From Hypoxylon rubiginosum (lineage: Eukaryota > Ascomycota > Sordariomycetes > Xylariales > Hypoxylaceae), in the NCBI GenBank assembly GCA_902806565.1, contig CADCXA010000029.1:1612001-1676000 (forward strand): 64,000 nucleotides of DNA, given 5' to 3'. The notes below the pieces were generated by a model. That model did no database searches and was not told the origin of the DNA. It saw only the letters and a list, made by a program, of their open reading frames with translations. The translations under genes and the position numbers were made by a program. This document shows, piece after piece, positions 24,722 through 35,229 of the stretch; within the stretch, counting starts at the first letter, position 1, and each line of letters starts with the position of its first letter.

Positions 24722-25666
24722 TCACTCGAACTTCGGTCCTTGTCGACGATCAAGGCCGTCTAGCGTTGCCATATCGTCCTGCGAGATGCTGAAACAAAAA
24801 ACGTCCGCGTTCTGCTCGATGTGTTCCTCCTTCTCACTCTTCGGCAGCGGCACCCAGCCCTTCTGCAGGCAGTACCGGATCAGCACCTGCGCCGGCGATT
24901 TGCCGACTTTCTCGGCGATTCCAACGAGGGCCGGCTCCCGCAGCTTCATTCCTCTGGCCAGCGGACTGAACGCTTGCAGGATTATGCCGTGCTCGTTGCA
25001 ATAGTCCACCGTTTCGCGCTGCTGCGTCCAAGGGTGAAGCTGGGATACCATTTAGCTGAACCGTATTAGAAGACAAGGAATGCGGGGCGGCAAGACCCTT
25101 TGCGAGAGGCCGCTTACGAGTATCTGATTCACAGCAGGTGGCCAGACCGTGGCGTACCCCTTCATCTCCTCCAGGTGCTCGGGCTGGTAGTTGCTGACGC
25201 CGATGGCGCGGATCCTGCCCTCCGCGTGCAGCTTCTCGAGGGCCAGCCAAAGCTCCTTGCGGTCCTTGGGCTTCAGCGCGTGCGGCGAGTGGACGAGGAA
25301 CAGGTCGACGTACCCGTCGTCGCGGGGGTCGATCTTCCGGACGCTCTGCAATGCGCGGAGATAGGTCTTGCCCTTGCCGAGGCGCGGGTACCGGATCTTG
25401 GTGGTGACGAAGATGGCCTCGCGCGGCAGGCCACAGCACCGTAGCGCGGCACCCACCTCCTCCTCGTTCTGGTAGATCTGCGCGGTGTCGATGTGCCGGT
25501 ACCCGGCGGACAGGGCGCGCAGGCAGGCCGCGGCGCAGTCGGGCCGGTCGATCTGGTACACTCCGAAGCCGAGGACGGGCATCCGGGCTTCTGACCCCCG
25601 GAGAGGGACGCTGGATGTTAACGTTAGTTCGGTGCGCGCCATCTCGATCAGATTAGGTGGGGTCAT
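24722..25666 (-). CDS. Aldo-keto reductase
   Basis: NADPH-dependent carbonyl reductase, a plausible tailoring enzyme of the cluster. Exons 25666-25118 and 25039-24722 (intron 25040-25117) give 288 residues, normal for the family. Seen: beta-barrel start MPVLGFGVYQ; catalytic Asp and Tyr in HIDTAQIYQNE; Lys in VTTKI; His in FLVHSPHA; signature IGVSNYQPEHLEEM; then VNQILLHPW across the intron; and cofactor site PLPKSEKEEHIEQNADVF. Start at 25666; a second Met eight residues later is possible. G+C content is high like the trans ER. Substrate not predictable. Confidence 0.9.
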
Positions 25667-26154
25667 GAGATCGCGTAGTTGGAATTCTTCCTAGGTGGAG
25701 TCTGAGTGTAGGGGAGGGAACCCAGAGCGTGATGAAAAGGCATGAGGGGCTTAAATACCTGCCCCCTAACCAACTTTATAGGTAATGTGTAAAGACACAC
25801 ATCCTTAGTCATCAATTGCAGCTAATAAGAGCCATAATTCTTGGCCACGACTCTAGATGTGACGATGTTACCCAAGGTTTTAGTGCGGAATACACCGTGA
25901 AACTCACAACCTGGTGGTTCAAGTAGACCACAGCTAGCGATTCAACCCTCCCGGAAGTCTGGAGGTAGTTACTATAGACATAATTGAAGTTCCAATGTAG
26001 TAATCTAGACTCCCTTTACAGTGAGTCTGTTCCATCCTTGCCAACGCAGATGCAACTCCTGCTTTGCAGCAAAGCGGAACACCACCAAGCACAGCGTAAT
26101 AATACCTAGTTAAAATCATGCCAAGCATATGCAACCGATCTATCCATATCAGAC
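25667..26154. other. Intergenic, no gene seen
   Basis: About 490 bases upstream of the aldo-keto reductase. No coherent coding frame. Confidence 0.5.
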
Positions 26155-27583
26155 TGTTTTAAATGGGACCCCATGCATGGTACCAACAGCTGTCGTATGG
26201 CCCAGACTTCCGTCAACACACTTCATCTTACCCCACTTCGCATCAGCAGCCATCTCCCACAATGGCACCGGGCTGAGGAAAGACTCTTGGGTGTAAAACA
26301 ACCGACAACGAGATCAAGAAGGTTCGCAAAATTCGCTGTACTGCCTGCTACCGCGGCGAATAGTTCAGCATCCGTCGCTGCCGCAGTATTGTTTTTGACT
26401 AGATCCGCCACCGATGAGCTATACTATCAGAAAGCTTCGTGTGCTCGATATCTAGACGCTCCGATCGGCTCAATGCTAGAGAAAAGCTGTCTAAACAATT
26501 CAAACGCCATTTCGATTGTCCCGCCGCTATTCCCGCAAAGGTCGATGATAAGCTTGGTCCTCTTTTCCCGTGCAGACTGTGCAATGAATTCTTTCAGTAT
26601 CTTTTGAGCTTCAAGAAAGCCTGTGATTATGCCACTCGTATCTTCTGTCGGTTCTTCGACTGGCTGCAAGTTCGGGAGAGCGAGAACAGCAACATCATGG
26701 TCTTGACTACCGTTGAGATGGTAGCCCTGAACTGAGAACCCGCTTTGTACAATGAGTGTTTGGGGGTATCCTGTTGGCGTGTCAACCTCGAACTTGAAGT
26801 CGCTGTTGTAGTCCTTGTTGAGGTTTGAGGTGGCTCCAATGTCTTCAGCATTTGCGTCTCTCGCTCTCTTTGGCAGGATTTCGAAAAGAACGACCGCCCA
26901 TCCGTCACACCCGAAAAGTTGAAATGATCTCGGATCAGGGCAACGTTCTCTTTCACCATCCGTGAGCCGTTGATAAAGCCGAACTCCGTTGTTGGGCCAT
27001 CATACAGACCCTGCGTGAGATAAAATTGCCCGCCACTGTCCATTCCTAGCGTTGTAGATGCCGGATTGGGGAAGAAGCTGTTATATCGCGCATCTGCGTC
27101 ATGATAAACATTGTGCGTCCACAGCTTCTCGAGATATCCGGTTGCGTCCCAGTTATTGATTGTTTTCAACGGAGAAGGTATAAAGTTATTCGAATTCTTA
27201 GAAGCCTCCAGGTCTGAGAGGAGATACAGCTGTGGTAGGGCCACTCCATCTTCAAATATCGAAACTAGGTGACTTTTAGGCCTTAGAAATAGAAAGATTT
27301 TAAGTATATCTGGTAGAAAGCGAAGGTGAAAGTCACCGGTGCGCCTGAACAAGGTGTGTATGGCAAGCTAGACAACGTAGTCGTTTTGGTATGTTCCCTT
27401 TTTGGTAGACTGTGCTATATCGTTCAAGCAGCCCAGTAAGTCCAAAGGCTCCTTGTGTGTTCCAACTTGAGTGTTGGGGTATCGACCGTCCTTCAGGTAG
27501 CTTAGTGTGGACTGAAATTGCAGGAAATGACCCAGTTCTTCGATCTCTTTTAGATCGCCCTCAACATCAACAGGCACCGACAT
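26155..27583 (-). pseudogene. S41/CPAF-like peptidase, broken by an in-frame stop
   Basis: Fungal CPAF-type S41 protease family (the family of ustP). Seen: NCLMSVPVDVEGDL, FLQFQSTLSYLKD, then after TAG at 27368-27370 and in the same frame FRRTGDFHLRF and LVSIFEDGVALPQLYLLSD; further on DHFNFSGVTDGRSFF; then in another frame DHDVAVLALPN, LIIDLCGNSGGTIEMAFELF (the S41 core) and a C-terminal stretch ending about 26155. The TAG lies where family members continue, and CAG to TAG would explain it. The frame change after GRSFF could be an unrecognised intron or an indel. The 5' end is not resolved and could reach about 27640. I judge it non-functional or misassembled; an editing or readthrough explanation is less likely. 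Confidence 0.65.
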
Positions 27584-27639
27584 AAGACAGTTGAATCCAA
27601 GCTGGGCTGTACTTGAGCTCTGTAGTCGCGAGTGAAGAT

Positions 27640-28881
27640 TGCAGTGGCTTGTGTAACAGTGACGATAAGTGACGATATGGTGCTGAGCCTGCGTTATGTC
27701 ACGCGTCGTTTACGAGGTCTGGTTATCCTGTTTTCAAATACTATTGATGTTCTAAGCAATGGCGATCTTTGTGACCTCGGGAAAAGAAAGTCGATCTTCG
27801 ATTGGAAGAGCATGCCGATGAAAATATGAGATAAGGTGCAGTCTACCTTGACGTGTACCAATGAATAGTTGAAAGACATTTGGCAGGTTAGCTTTGATTC
27901 GTATAGCTTTCTGTTAGTAATCTAGGCCCCTTACAGGTAGGTTTCCTACTGTAACGTCTTTGCATATTCCCGCATCTTGCGGGGTAACGTGGCGTTGACT
28001 ATCTAGCCGTATATGCATGAGCGACAGGAAGCACGCCCATAAGTAACGAATTATATTCCAGTCACCCATCCCGTGTTTCGGCGTGTCTAGTTCATTCAGC
28101 TGTCAACGAGGGAACCTTGTGGCGTCACTAGTGAGGCCTAGCCACCGTATAGAGAACGTCATCTTGGTTGTTGGGCTGCTCCTGTAGACCTATTCTAGAA
28201 TTTGACCTAAGTGATATTAGCCTTAGATACAGGTTAAACTTGAGGAGCATAACTAGCAAACATATGTATCATTACGGAAGTTAGACGTAGAATCTGTAGA
28301 AACTAGTTAGTCCATGCAGGCAGTGATTTAGTTTCTCTCTAGGCAATCGATTAGAAGGCGTTGAAGGAGCGGTGAAGTGTAATAGCATTTTCTGTGTCCA
28401 TTCGATTTGTAGAAATAGTATTTCTATAGCTTAAAGAAACATAGAAACAATAATTATAGTCGCGATGCAGCAATCAATGCGCTACGTAGCGTGGAGGTAA
28501 ATTTCTCTGCATATATGCGAGAATTCTTTTTCATCGAAGGGTGTCATAGTACCTACCTAGGTACCTAGGTACCTATCTATCATATGCTAACTGCGAGTTT
28601 ATGGGTGCTCTAGTGGTGTGCCCTACAGCCTGCATCATGCGGTAGGGAACTTTCAGCCACGTATTTATTCCAACCCTTTTGGGATGTCTGCAGCATGTTT
28701 CTATTCGTACAGTACAATTGTCCACCTGCGGATGATATAAGATTAGGCATATGCTTTAACTGCTGTGGCAATAAAAGATTATATAAACCCTTACAGTTCC
28801 TATAGTTGACCTAACGTTCAACTCTTAACATCAAAATAACCAAGTCACTTAACCAGGAGATTATCACCACTATCAAGAATC
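27640..28881. other. Intergenic, lectin promoter at the right end
   Basis: About 1.2 kb. The left part may hold the unresolved 5' end of the peptidase. The rest is AT-rich, with a tandem ACCTAGGT/GGTACC palindrome series at 28550-28577. A TATA-like TATATAAACC at about 28781 lies 100 bases before the lectin start. Confidence 0.5.
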
Positions 28882-29605
28882 ATGTCTTACATCGATTCCC
28901 TGGACGGAGCTATTGTCAGCTTCCTAAACTATGGAACCGGTACTTGTATTGATCTCTCAGGAGGTATTTCTTCCTTACCCATGTTCTATGATACCTTTTA
29001 TTGGTGATATGTTGACTTGTGACTTAAGGCGGGAAAGCCAATGGCACTCAGATCATCGGATACCAATTCCACGGTGGCAAAAACCAGCAGTGGAGACTTT
29101 GCAAGGTCAATAATGATGCTATCTGGCCCGTCTGGATTATTCGAAATGTCCACACCAATAGTAAGGATAATACCCCCCTGGAGACATACCTACGGTAATA
29201 GGTAGAACTGATTTTATTATAGCCAACTTGGACCTTTACAATGGGATCCACGATAACGGAGCTAAGGTCAGCGGCTGGACCGGAGGAGACAGTACCACGA
29301 ATACCAATCAGCTCTGGCGACTCGTTACTGCCGACACCAAGGGGAGAGTTTTCATGTACACTTACCCCTATTTACATATGTAACCTACCTAAGGTATGCT
29401 AACATCAACAGGATTCAAAACGTCGGTACCGGTACTTACGTGGACCTCATGAACGGAAACAGAGCCAATTCGTAAGTTTCTTCAAAGTCAAATCACATTC
29501 TCGCCGTATTGACTTACTTCAAACAGGACCCAGATCTGCGGCTGGGCAGGAAATGTCGAGTCTCAGAACCCGCATCAGCTCTGGCGCGTCCTTCGTATGG
29601 ACTGA
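28882..29605 (+). CDS. Ricin-B-type beta-trefoil lectin
   Basis: Small carbohydrate-binding protein. Exons 28882-28963, 29029-29160, 29223-29355, 29412-29471 and 29527-29605 join in phase to 161 residues. The three trefoil repeats show their QxW motifs as NQQWR, NQLWR and HQLWR, each after a sugar-binding GTGxxxDL-like or NGxxxNG stretch (GTGTCIDLSGG, NLDLYNGIHDNG, GTGTYVDLMNGN). There is no signal peptide and no catalytic domain, so it is a cytoplasmic-type lectin like those of Sclerotinia and mushrooms rather than a ribosome-inactivating protein. Such lectins often act in defence against grazers; a link with the metabolite cluster is only positional. Confidence 0.9.
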
Positions 29606-29956
29606 AGTGGAGATTTAGCAAGACGCCAGTCAGCTTTTGGAAGTAGCACCGATTTGCTGAGGATGTTAATAAAAGAAGTTCTGTTTAACAGCTCTATTCC
29701 CGGCGAAATATGCGTCTTTAGATCACTTGCTTTTTGCACTCTTCCCGGACAATGACCTAGACTTACGTAATTTGAAGCCCTCGTTGAATTCGACCCATCG
29801 CTAGGGAGCAATCTGCTCGTCACTCACATTCTTATCGATAGAAATTCTTATTGCTAACGTAGCCGCGCTGTTGAAGCAGGACGACCAAAGCATGCTATGG
29901 TCGCGTACTTCGAAGTGGTCAAAGGCGAATCGTTTCAAAGGGAAATAGGGGTATCT

Positions 29957-29983
29957 CTTACGTAATGCAGAATATTACGTAAG
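29957..29983. repeat. Short palindromic element, copy 1
   Basis: Perfect 10-base arms CTTACGTAAT / ATTACGTAAG around a 7-base spacer. A diverged copy in opposite orientation lies at 55875-55901, and the similarity extends a few bases beyond both arms (CTCTTACG, AAGCRGACC). It may be a MITE remnant or a regulatory palindrome. Confidence 0.6.
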
Positions 29984-30155
29984 CAGACCCCTTAGAGGAC
30001 TATATAAAAATGGTTGAGTGAAAATGTTTAAAACCTAACGGCAGGCAAATATGAGAATGCTAGTATTTGAAATAAAGATATGAGCTTTTAATGGATCCTA
30101 CTAACGATCATGTACCTGACCAAATTTCTTGAGATATTGCCAATACGAATCTACT

Positions 30156-31597
30156 TTATAAGAGATTCAAGTACTTCCACACGAAGGTGCTACCACCAAG
30201 GAATGTTGAGACTCCGGTGAAAACGATCAGACCACCATAACCACTTTTAAACCCGTTAATAGATTGACCCTTCCACGGCATGTCCTCGATGAGTAAACTA
30301 CTAAGAGGGCCGGAAGTAACGTTTCCAATATCTCTCCCAACGTAAAGCCAACCGAAGACCATTATAGGATCGACGTATTCCCGGTCCGAGGTCTCGCGAA
30401 TCTTGTTGGACACCTCTCTCATGATAGCCGGCCATATACTAGTTTAACATCCGGCGAATAGGCCATAGACGAAGCAGAAACAGTATAGAGCAGGCAGCGA
30501 TACGGATAGTCCTTATAAAAGTAGCACCCCACTCGTCGCGCCGATAGTTGAAATGAGGATGCAGGTAGTAGATGGCAGCTTATTAGCAAAGGACCCTATA
30601 ATGACAGATCCGATAGTAGCGGCGATATTGACTAATAAGATTGTTAAGACCGGCAGGTACCTTGAAGCGTTGCAAACCGACCGAGCGTAAGTGGGGAGGT
30701 AAACTACGGGCAGAAAATATCCCAAAGCCTGGATGATATTCGATATCTGATGCAGTGTAAATGCCCTAGAGGTAAAGTATCGCACGTCGAATGGCCTCAC
30801 ATGAGTCGCAGCAGAATAGGGCAGACGCGGCCGAATGAAATACGCCAAAGGGGAGGCACTTGCGAAGAGAACACCAGCCCAAATTTGCAACGCGGTCCTA
30901 AGCCCGAATGCCCCCAGAAGCGCGTTTATTAGTAGAGGTAGAAGATAGCCGCCGAATCCTGCCGCGCTCCAGACAATCCCGTAAGCCAGTCCCTTTCTCT
31001 TGACAAACCACTCGTCAATGTAGACATCACAGGGTACGTATGCCAGGCACCCACCAATTCCAGCCACCAGGCCCTGGGTGATCACTAACTGAGGCACAGT
31101 GGTGCATAGCGAACTAAGGGCCATCGCGAGGGAGGCAATGACGAGGCCGACGATGGTGAACCAACGAGCCACACGTGGGTAGAGACGACATAGAACGAGA
31201 ACAATTGGAGTGCCCATGTACATTATTCCCTACGATGAGCTTGTAAGCACTCTTGTACCGGCATTCCCGTCTGGGAGGTAGAGATGTAGCACCAAGAACG
31301 ATGACCTACGCTGGCTGTGGTGCCGATTGCAGCAATATTTCCAGAACCGGCCAGGGGCGTGTTGATGCTGTAATAATCCTGGAAGACCCCGAAAGAGAAC
31401 GTAAACCCCCAGACGAGCGCTTCGACAATCCAGCACGCCGCCAAGAAGAGCCACGCGGACTTTCCGCCATCAACCGGAGGCAGCGAAAATTCTTGTCTCG
31501 AGGACTGTCGCTCGGAGGGTAGATCGCTGGGAACAGTTCCCACCTCCGGTAGCACTGGAGTCGTAACCACGAGCTCTATTGAAAATTCTTCAGCCAT
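30156..31597 (-). pseudogene. MCT-type MFS transporter with two in-frame TAA codons
   Basis: Monocarboxylate-transporter-like major facilitator, probably the efflux or uptake protein of the cluster. Exons 31597-31310 and 31229-30156 (intron 31230-31309) keep one frame of 454 codons. Family text: a polar N-terminus, GGKSAWLFLAACWIVEAL and FSFGVFQDYY, then MYMGTPIVLVLCRLYPR, ITQGLVAGIGGCLAYVP, YGIVWSAAGFGGYLLPLL, YFLPVVYLPTYA and a final helix set. Two TAA codons interrupt it, at 30513-30515 and 30444-30446, and the frame continues transporter-like on both sides (VSLPALYCFCFVYGLFAGC between them). Both fit CAA to TAA. Truncation at the first would remove the last helices. Sequence error or readthrough cannot be excluded. 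Confidence 0.8.
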
Positions 31598-31958
31598 GGT
31601 CGCTAGAATGGAGATCGAAGAGGCTGCTAGTTCGTGATCGTCTGTCCCAAGTAGAAGCAGGTGTTATAATCTAAGTGTTGCGACGAGGTCGTTATGATTG
31701 CGATGTCGGAGATAGCAGATACACGGGGGCCATTAGGCTATACCTTGCTGTGCAAACAGGAAGCAGTCCCGCTAACTGCATTGGGTTTATTATTACAAGG
31801 TCCACGAACAATTGATCATGACCGCAGCATTCTTGCTTCGTGAAGGGCTGGGGTGGAGGTGCGGAGAATATCGCTCCCCCTATTCTCAATCCGCAGCCTG
31901 GAGGCATATGAATAGTTTGATTAATGAGAGGATAAGATACGATATAACATGTCCCGTC
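31598..31958. other. Intergenic, no gene seen
   Basis: About 360 bases between the transporter start and the thioesterase stop. No supported frame. Confidence 0.5.
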
Positions 31959-32597
31959 TCACAGTCTACCACGAGCGAATGATACCCATGTGCCATCGCA
32001 GGTTGCGTACACTTTACCCTCCTTGCCCTTGACATCAACTGAGAAACGCACTTTTCGACCATCCATCTCGGCCAGGCGTGACGTGACTACCACGATTTGA
32101 GGTGTCCTTATAGGTTTGAGCAGTCTTATGTCCATTCGACTGGTGGCAAATCCCAGATCCTCGAAGCCTTTGGATGCGACCGGCAACAGCCCTTCAGCTT
32201 TCTTTTGTTTGTAAACCCGATCGTTCGTGTACAGATAAGCTCCCATGGACTCGTCCATCAGCGCGGCGATGAGGCCGCCATGCGCAGTTCCGTTGAACCC
32301 GTTTACTCCAGGCCTCAAGTCGAACATGATCGAGCTCGAGCTCAGTAGAAAGGGCGAGTCAGAAGCGGTTCCATCTGACAGAATTTGGGGGTCTTGGTAG
32401 AATCCAAGGCAGTCTGGAATCGCTTCGTCATTTCGCAGAGTTCGCCTGAACAGCTGATCCTGCGATGACACCTCTGTGCCGTCTTGAGTTACGTGACTCT
32501 GCGGGATGAAGGTAATAGTGCCGGGAGCGTGTATCAGCGCAGCGCACCATGGTACGTCTTTTAATTTGACTGGATCGGGAGCAGGAGCATCTGGCAT
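31959..32597 (-). CDS. Hotdog-fold thioesterase (PaaI/4HBT type)
   Basis: Predicted acyl-thioester hydrolase of 212 residues, single exon. The hotdog core is clear: FNGTAHGGLIAALMDESMG (helix with catalytic Asp region, about residues 115-133), then a strand run LGFATSRMDIRLLKPI, QIVVVTSRLAEMDGRKVRF and KVYATCDGTWVSF. The N-terminal 100 residues (LKDVPWCAALIHAPGTIT) are typical for fungal members. It could edit or release intermediates of the PKS-NRPS or act in general acyl-CoA turnover; neighbours favour a cluster role but do not prove it. No targeting signal is seen. Confidence 0.85.
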   Translation of the reverse strand: MPDAPAPDPVKLKDVPWCAALIHAPGTITFIPQSHVTQDGTEVSSQDQLFRRTLRNDEAIPDCLGFYQDPQILSDGTASDSPFLLSSSSIMFDLRPGVNGFNGTAHGGLIAALMDESMGAYLYTNDRVYKQKKAEGLLPVASKGFEDLGFATSRMDIRLLKPIRTPQIVVVTSRLAEMDGRKVRFSVDVKGKEGKVYATCDGTWVSFARGRL

Positions 32598-33594
32598 TTT
32601 GTAAAATAGAAGTTATGTTATGACCAGTCTTAAATCGTTTCATTAATCATTAATAAGAGGAAAAGAGATTGGAGTACTTGCATGATCTTACTAATTCCGC
32701 TCGACGGACGCAGAAGAGAGGTTTACTTTATTTATTTCTGTGTAACAGCCGGACGGAATGACGGCCCTGAGCCGAGGTACACGGCAATCCCGGCGTCGGC
32801 AACTTTGAAATCGGAGGGTTTCAAAACCACCCGGATGGACAGGTGTAACCCCAAACAGGCCGAGGAACTAGGAGATATCTTTAGTCTTATAGGAACACAT
32901 AAGGTATATGAAGACGACCTATATTTGAGCCCTGATATGGAATAGACATGTGTTGAGACGGCAAGAGCCAGGTTTCTGTCGCTTGTCTTCCGTTCCGAAG
33001 TTGTCAACCGCAGACTCGTGATTTGATAGGATGCTGATCCAGAAATTACAAGCTTGGCTGACTAGTTCGTGCGGATTACGGATTTCGGGATTGGTGAGAA
33101 ACATATACCACTACGGTGGGGTACCATCTAGGTGAATTATGCCTCCGCACTCAACGAATTTCGTCTCAACAAAAAAGGATTAGAATCGCTGTTCATGCAG
33201 ATCTCCAACTTCCGAGGCTATATGCTATTGAGCTGCGTCACATGTCTAAGAAGAAAACATAGCTCGCTATGACCAGATCTTCCTGCCTTGAAGTGTAACG
33301 GATATATGCTAACGGCGTCATATGTAAAAGCGGCTTTCTATTGGCATTGGCTATACATGACCTTACCACACATTGCTCCGGGCCCGAGTGGGGCTATCTA
33401 AGAAATGCCGAGGTATATTTTCTTCGCGGCTGGAAAGACGCGTCAGTGTACGGTAATGATATAGGTAATAATCATTCATATGACTACATTGAGAGTTTCT
33501 GCTGATAAGTAATGGCTTAAAAGCAACTATTTACCCAGCAATACGAACCTAACTTTCCTCGGGTAACATTCAATACCATTCAATACCATTCACT
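32598..33594. promoter_or_regulatory. Divergent intergenic region
   Basis: About 1 kb between the thioesterase and the MpaB-like gene, transcribed away from each other. No credible gene. A short direct repeat CAATACCATT occurs twice at about 33571-33590, just before the downstream ATG. Confidence 0.5.
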
Positions 33595-34953
33595 ATGGAT
33601 TCTTTAAGCAGTCTGAATTTCTGGTCAGCATTAGCCATTCCCATTCTTGTGGGATATGTGCTTCTTGTACGACTGCTTCGCTACCGACGTGTGGACTCGA
33701 TCTTGTCAGCGTTCGGCCCAGACAAGCGGTCTTTGTCGAGCATGACGACGCAAGAAGCCTTCTCTATCATGCAACAGCTGCAACAGCTTGAGTTTCCGCA
33801 TGCCATGAGCAAGGCGAGAACTGTTGCGTTGCTCAAGGTAAATACTTGCTCCAAATGCATCACATCCTATTTTTCTCTAAAACTGAACTGGTTTTACAGG
33901 CAGGCGGCATCCCTACAATGTCCAAGCTATTTGCTGTGACCGGACAGAATACAAGGAAAAACGCCGGCAAACGTGCCGTAGACACCGAAATTCTGATTCG
34001 AGAGGTCCAATCCAACCCAGGCGATTCACAGCGCTACGTGGAATCTATCGCGCGCATGAACTATCTACACGCACGGTACCGAAAGGCGGGGAAGATCTTG
34101 GACGAGGATCTTTTACACACCTTGGGCTCCAACGTGGTGGAAATATTCCGAATCGTAGATGAATCGGAATGGCGCAAGCTGAGCGTGGTTGAGAAGTGTG
34201 CTGTCGGGATATTCCACAAAGTATTGGGCGAGGACATGTTGATCCCGTACTCATACCTTCCGTCCAGTGCGCAGGGCTGGACCGACGGCCTTCACTTCGC
34301 CAACGAGCTCTACGATTGGACTGTCCAGTACGAAGAACGAGTCGCTAAACCGGTGGCCACGGGAGATCAATACGTGCGGGTCTACGTGGACGGCGCAACG
34401 TCAACGCTTCCAGCACCGTTTACCTCTTTCCTTAGAAAGGTGGTTGCCTTTGACTTGGACGAGACGATGAGGATCAGTTTGAAGTCGGTACTACGTACAC
34501 GAAGCTTGTTAAACGGTGTAGCTAACAGCGTGTAGTCTTGAACGGCCTGGTGCATTACTGTCGCTTTCCTTAGGTCTTGCTAGGGGCCTGCGTAAGGCAC
34601 TATTGCGGCACGCGTGCTTACCCCGACCCGCATTCCTTGCCGTTCACAACGTAGAGGTGGATTCCAATCCCGAAACGAAGCTATACAACTTCGACCGGCT
34701 TACTTTACAGCCTTGGTATGTTAAGCCTAGTGCGTGGAATAGATGGAATCCAAAGGCGCTGCTTCTCAAGGCCGCCGGTGGTAGATCTCCAGGCTCCTTG
34801 GGCGACAGGTATCATCCTGGAGGATACGATCTGAAAACGATTGGACCAAAGCCTCAGGAGGGGAAGGGTACTGAGGATATGGCGGCTACTATTGAATTTC
34901 TAAAGACACGCAGTTTAACAGAATGTCCATTTTCAAGTATGGGTAGACGCTAG
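33595..34953 (+). CDS. MpaB/rubber-oxygenase family (DUF2236) oxygenase
   Basis: ER-anchored haem oxygenase-like protein of the family that includes mpaB' of mycophenolic acid biosynthesis and bacterial latex-clearing oxygenases. Exons 33595-33837, 33900-34494 and 34574-34953 join in phase to 405 residues. An N-terminal membrane anchor (FWSALAIPILVGYVLLVRLL) is followed by the domain: FPHAMSKARTVALLKAGGIP, MNYLHARYRKAGKILDEDL, LGSNVVEIFRIVDESEWRKL, EKCAVGIFHKVLGEDMLI, GWTDGLHFANELYDW and YEERVAKPV. The last exon carries LQPWYVKPSAWNRWNP. It could cleave a C=C bond of the cluster product; the reaction is inferred from relatives. Confidence 0.85.
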
Positions 34954-35229
34954 AGTTACAGCTACTACATGTTTAAGGTTAAAGAAGCCAAGACTTAGGT
35001 TCGATCCCTCGCGTGAGTCCCATGATCCCTCGGCCGTAGGGTTGAAGTTCAAATTATCTCCATACCAAACAGTCCCCATTCTTCAAGGGGTATTCTAAAT
35101 AGAGAACCACGTCTTCCAATTTAGTGGTAAAGACAAGGAAATGTCGAAGTATCCTCCCGACTAGCGATTTGTTTCTCTCTTTGAGCTTTCGTTAGACAGC
35201 CTCTAACCTAGAGCATAGGTCTCGTGTAT

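Noticed and set aside
24834..25439. 201-codon frame with Arg/Pro-rich text
   Set aside because: Shadow of the aldo-keto reductase in another frame; typical of GC-rich overlap.
28882..29605. Ribosome-inactivating ricin-like toxin
   Set aside because: Only the B-chain-type beta-trefoil is present; there is no N-glycosidase domain and no signal peptide.
34990..35030. B-box-like GGTTCGATCCC suggesting a tRNA
   Set aside because: No matching acceptor stem, D arm or anticodon arm can be folded upstream, and no A-box is found at the right distance.
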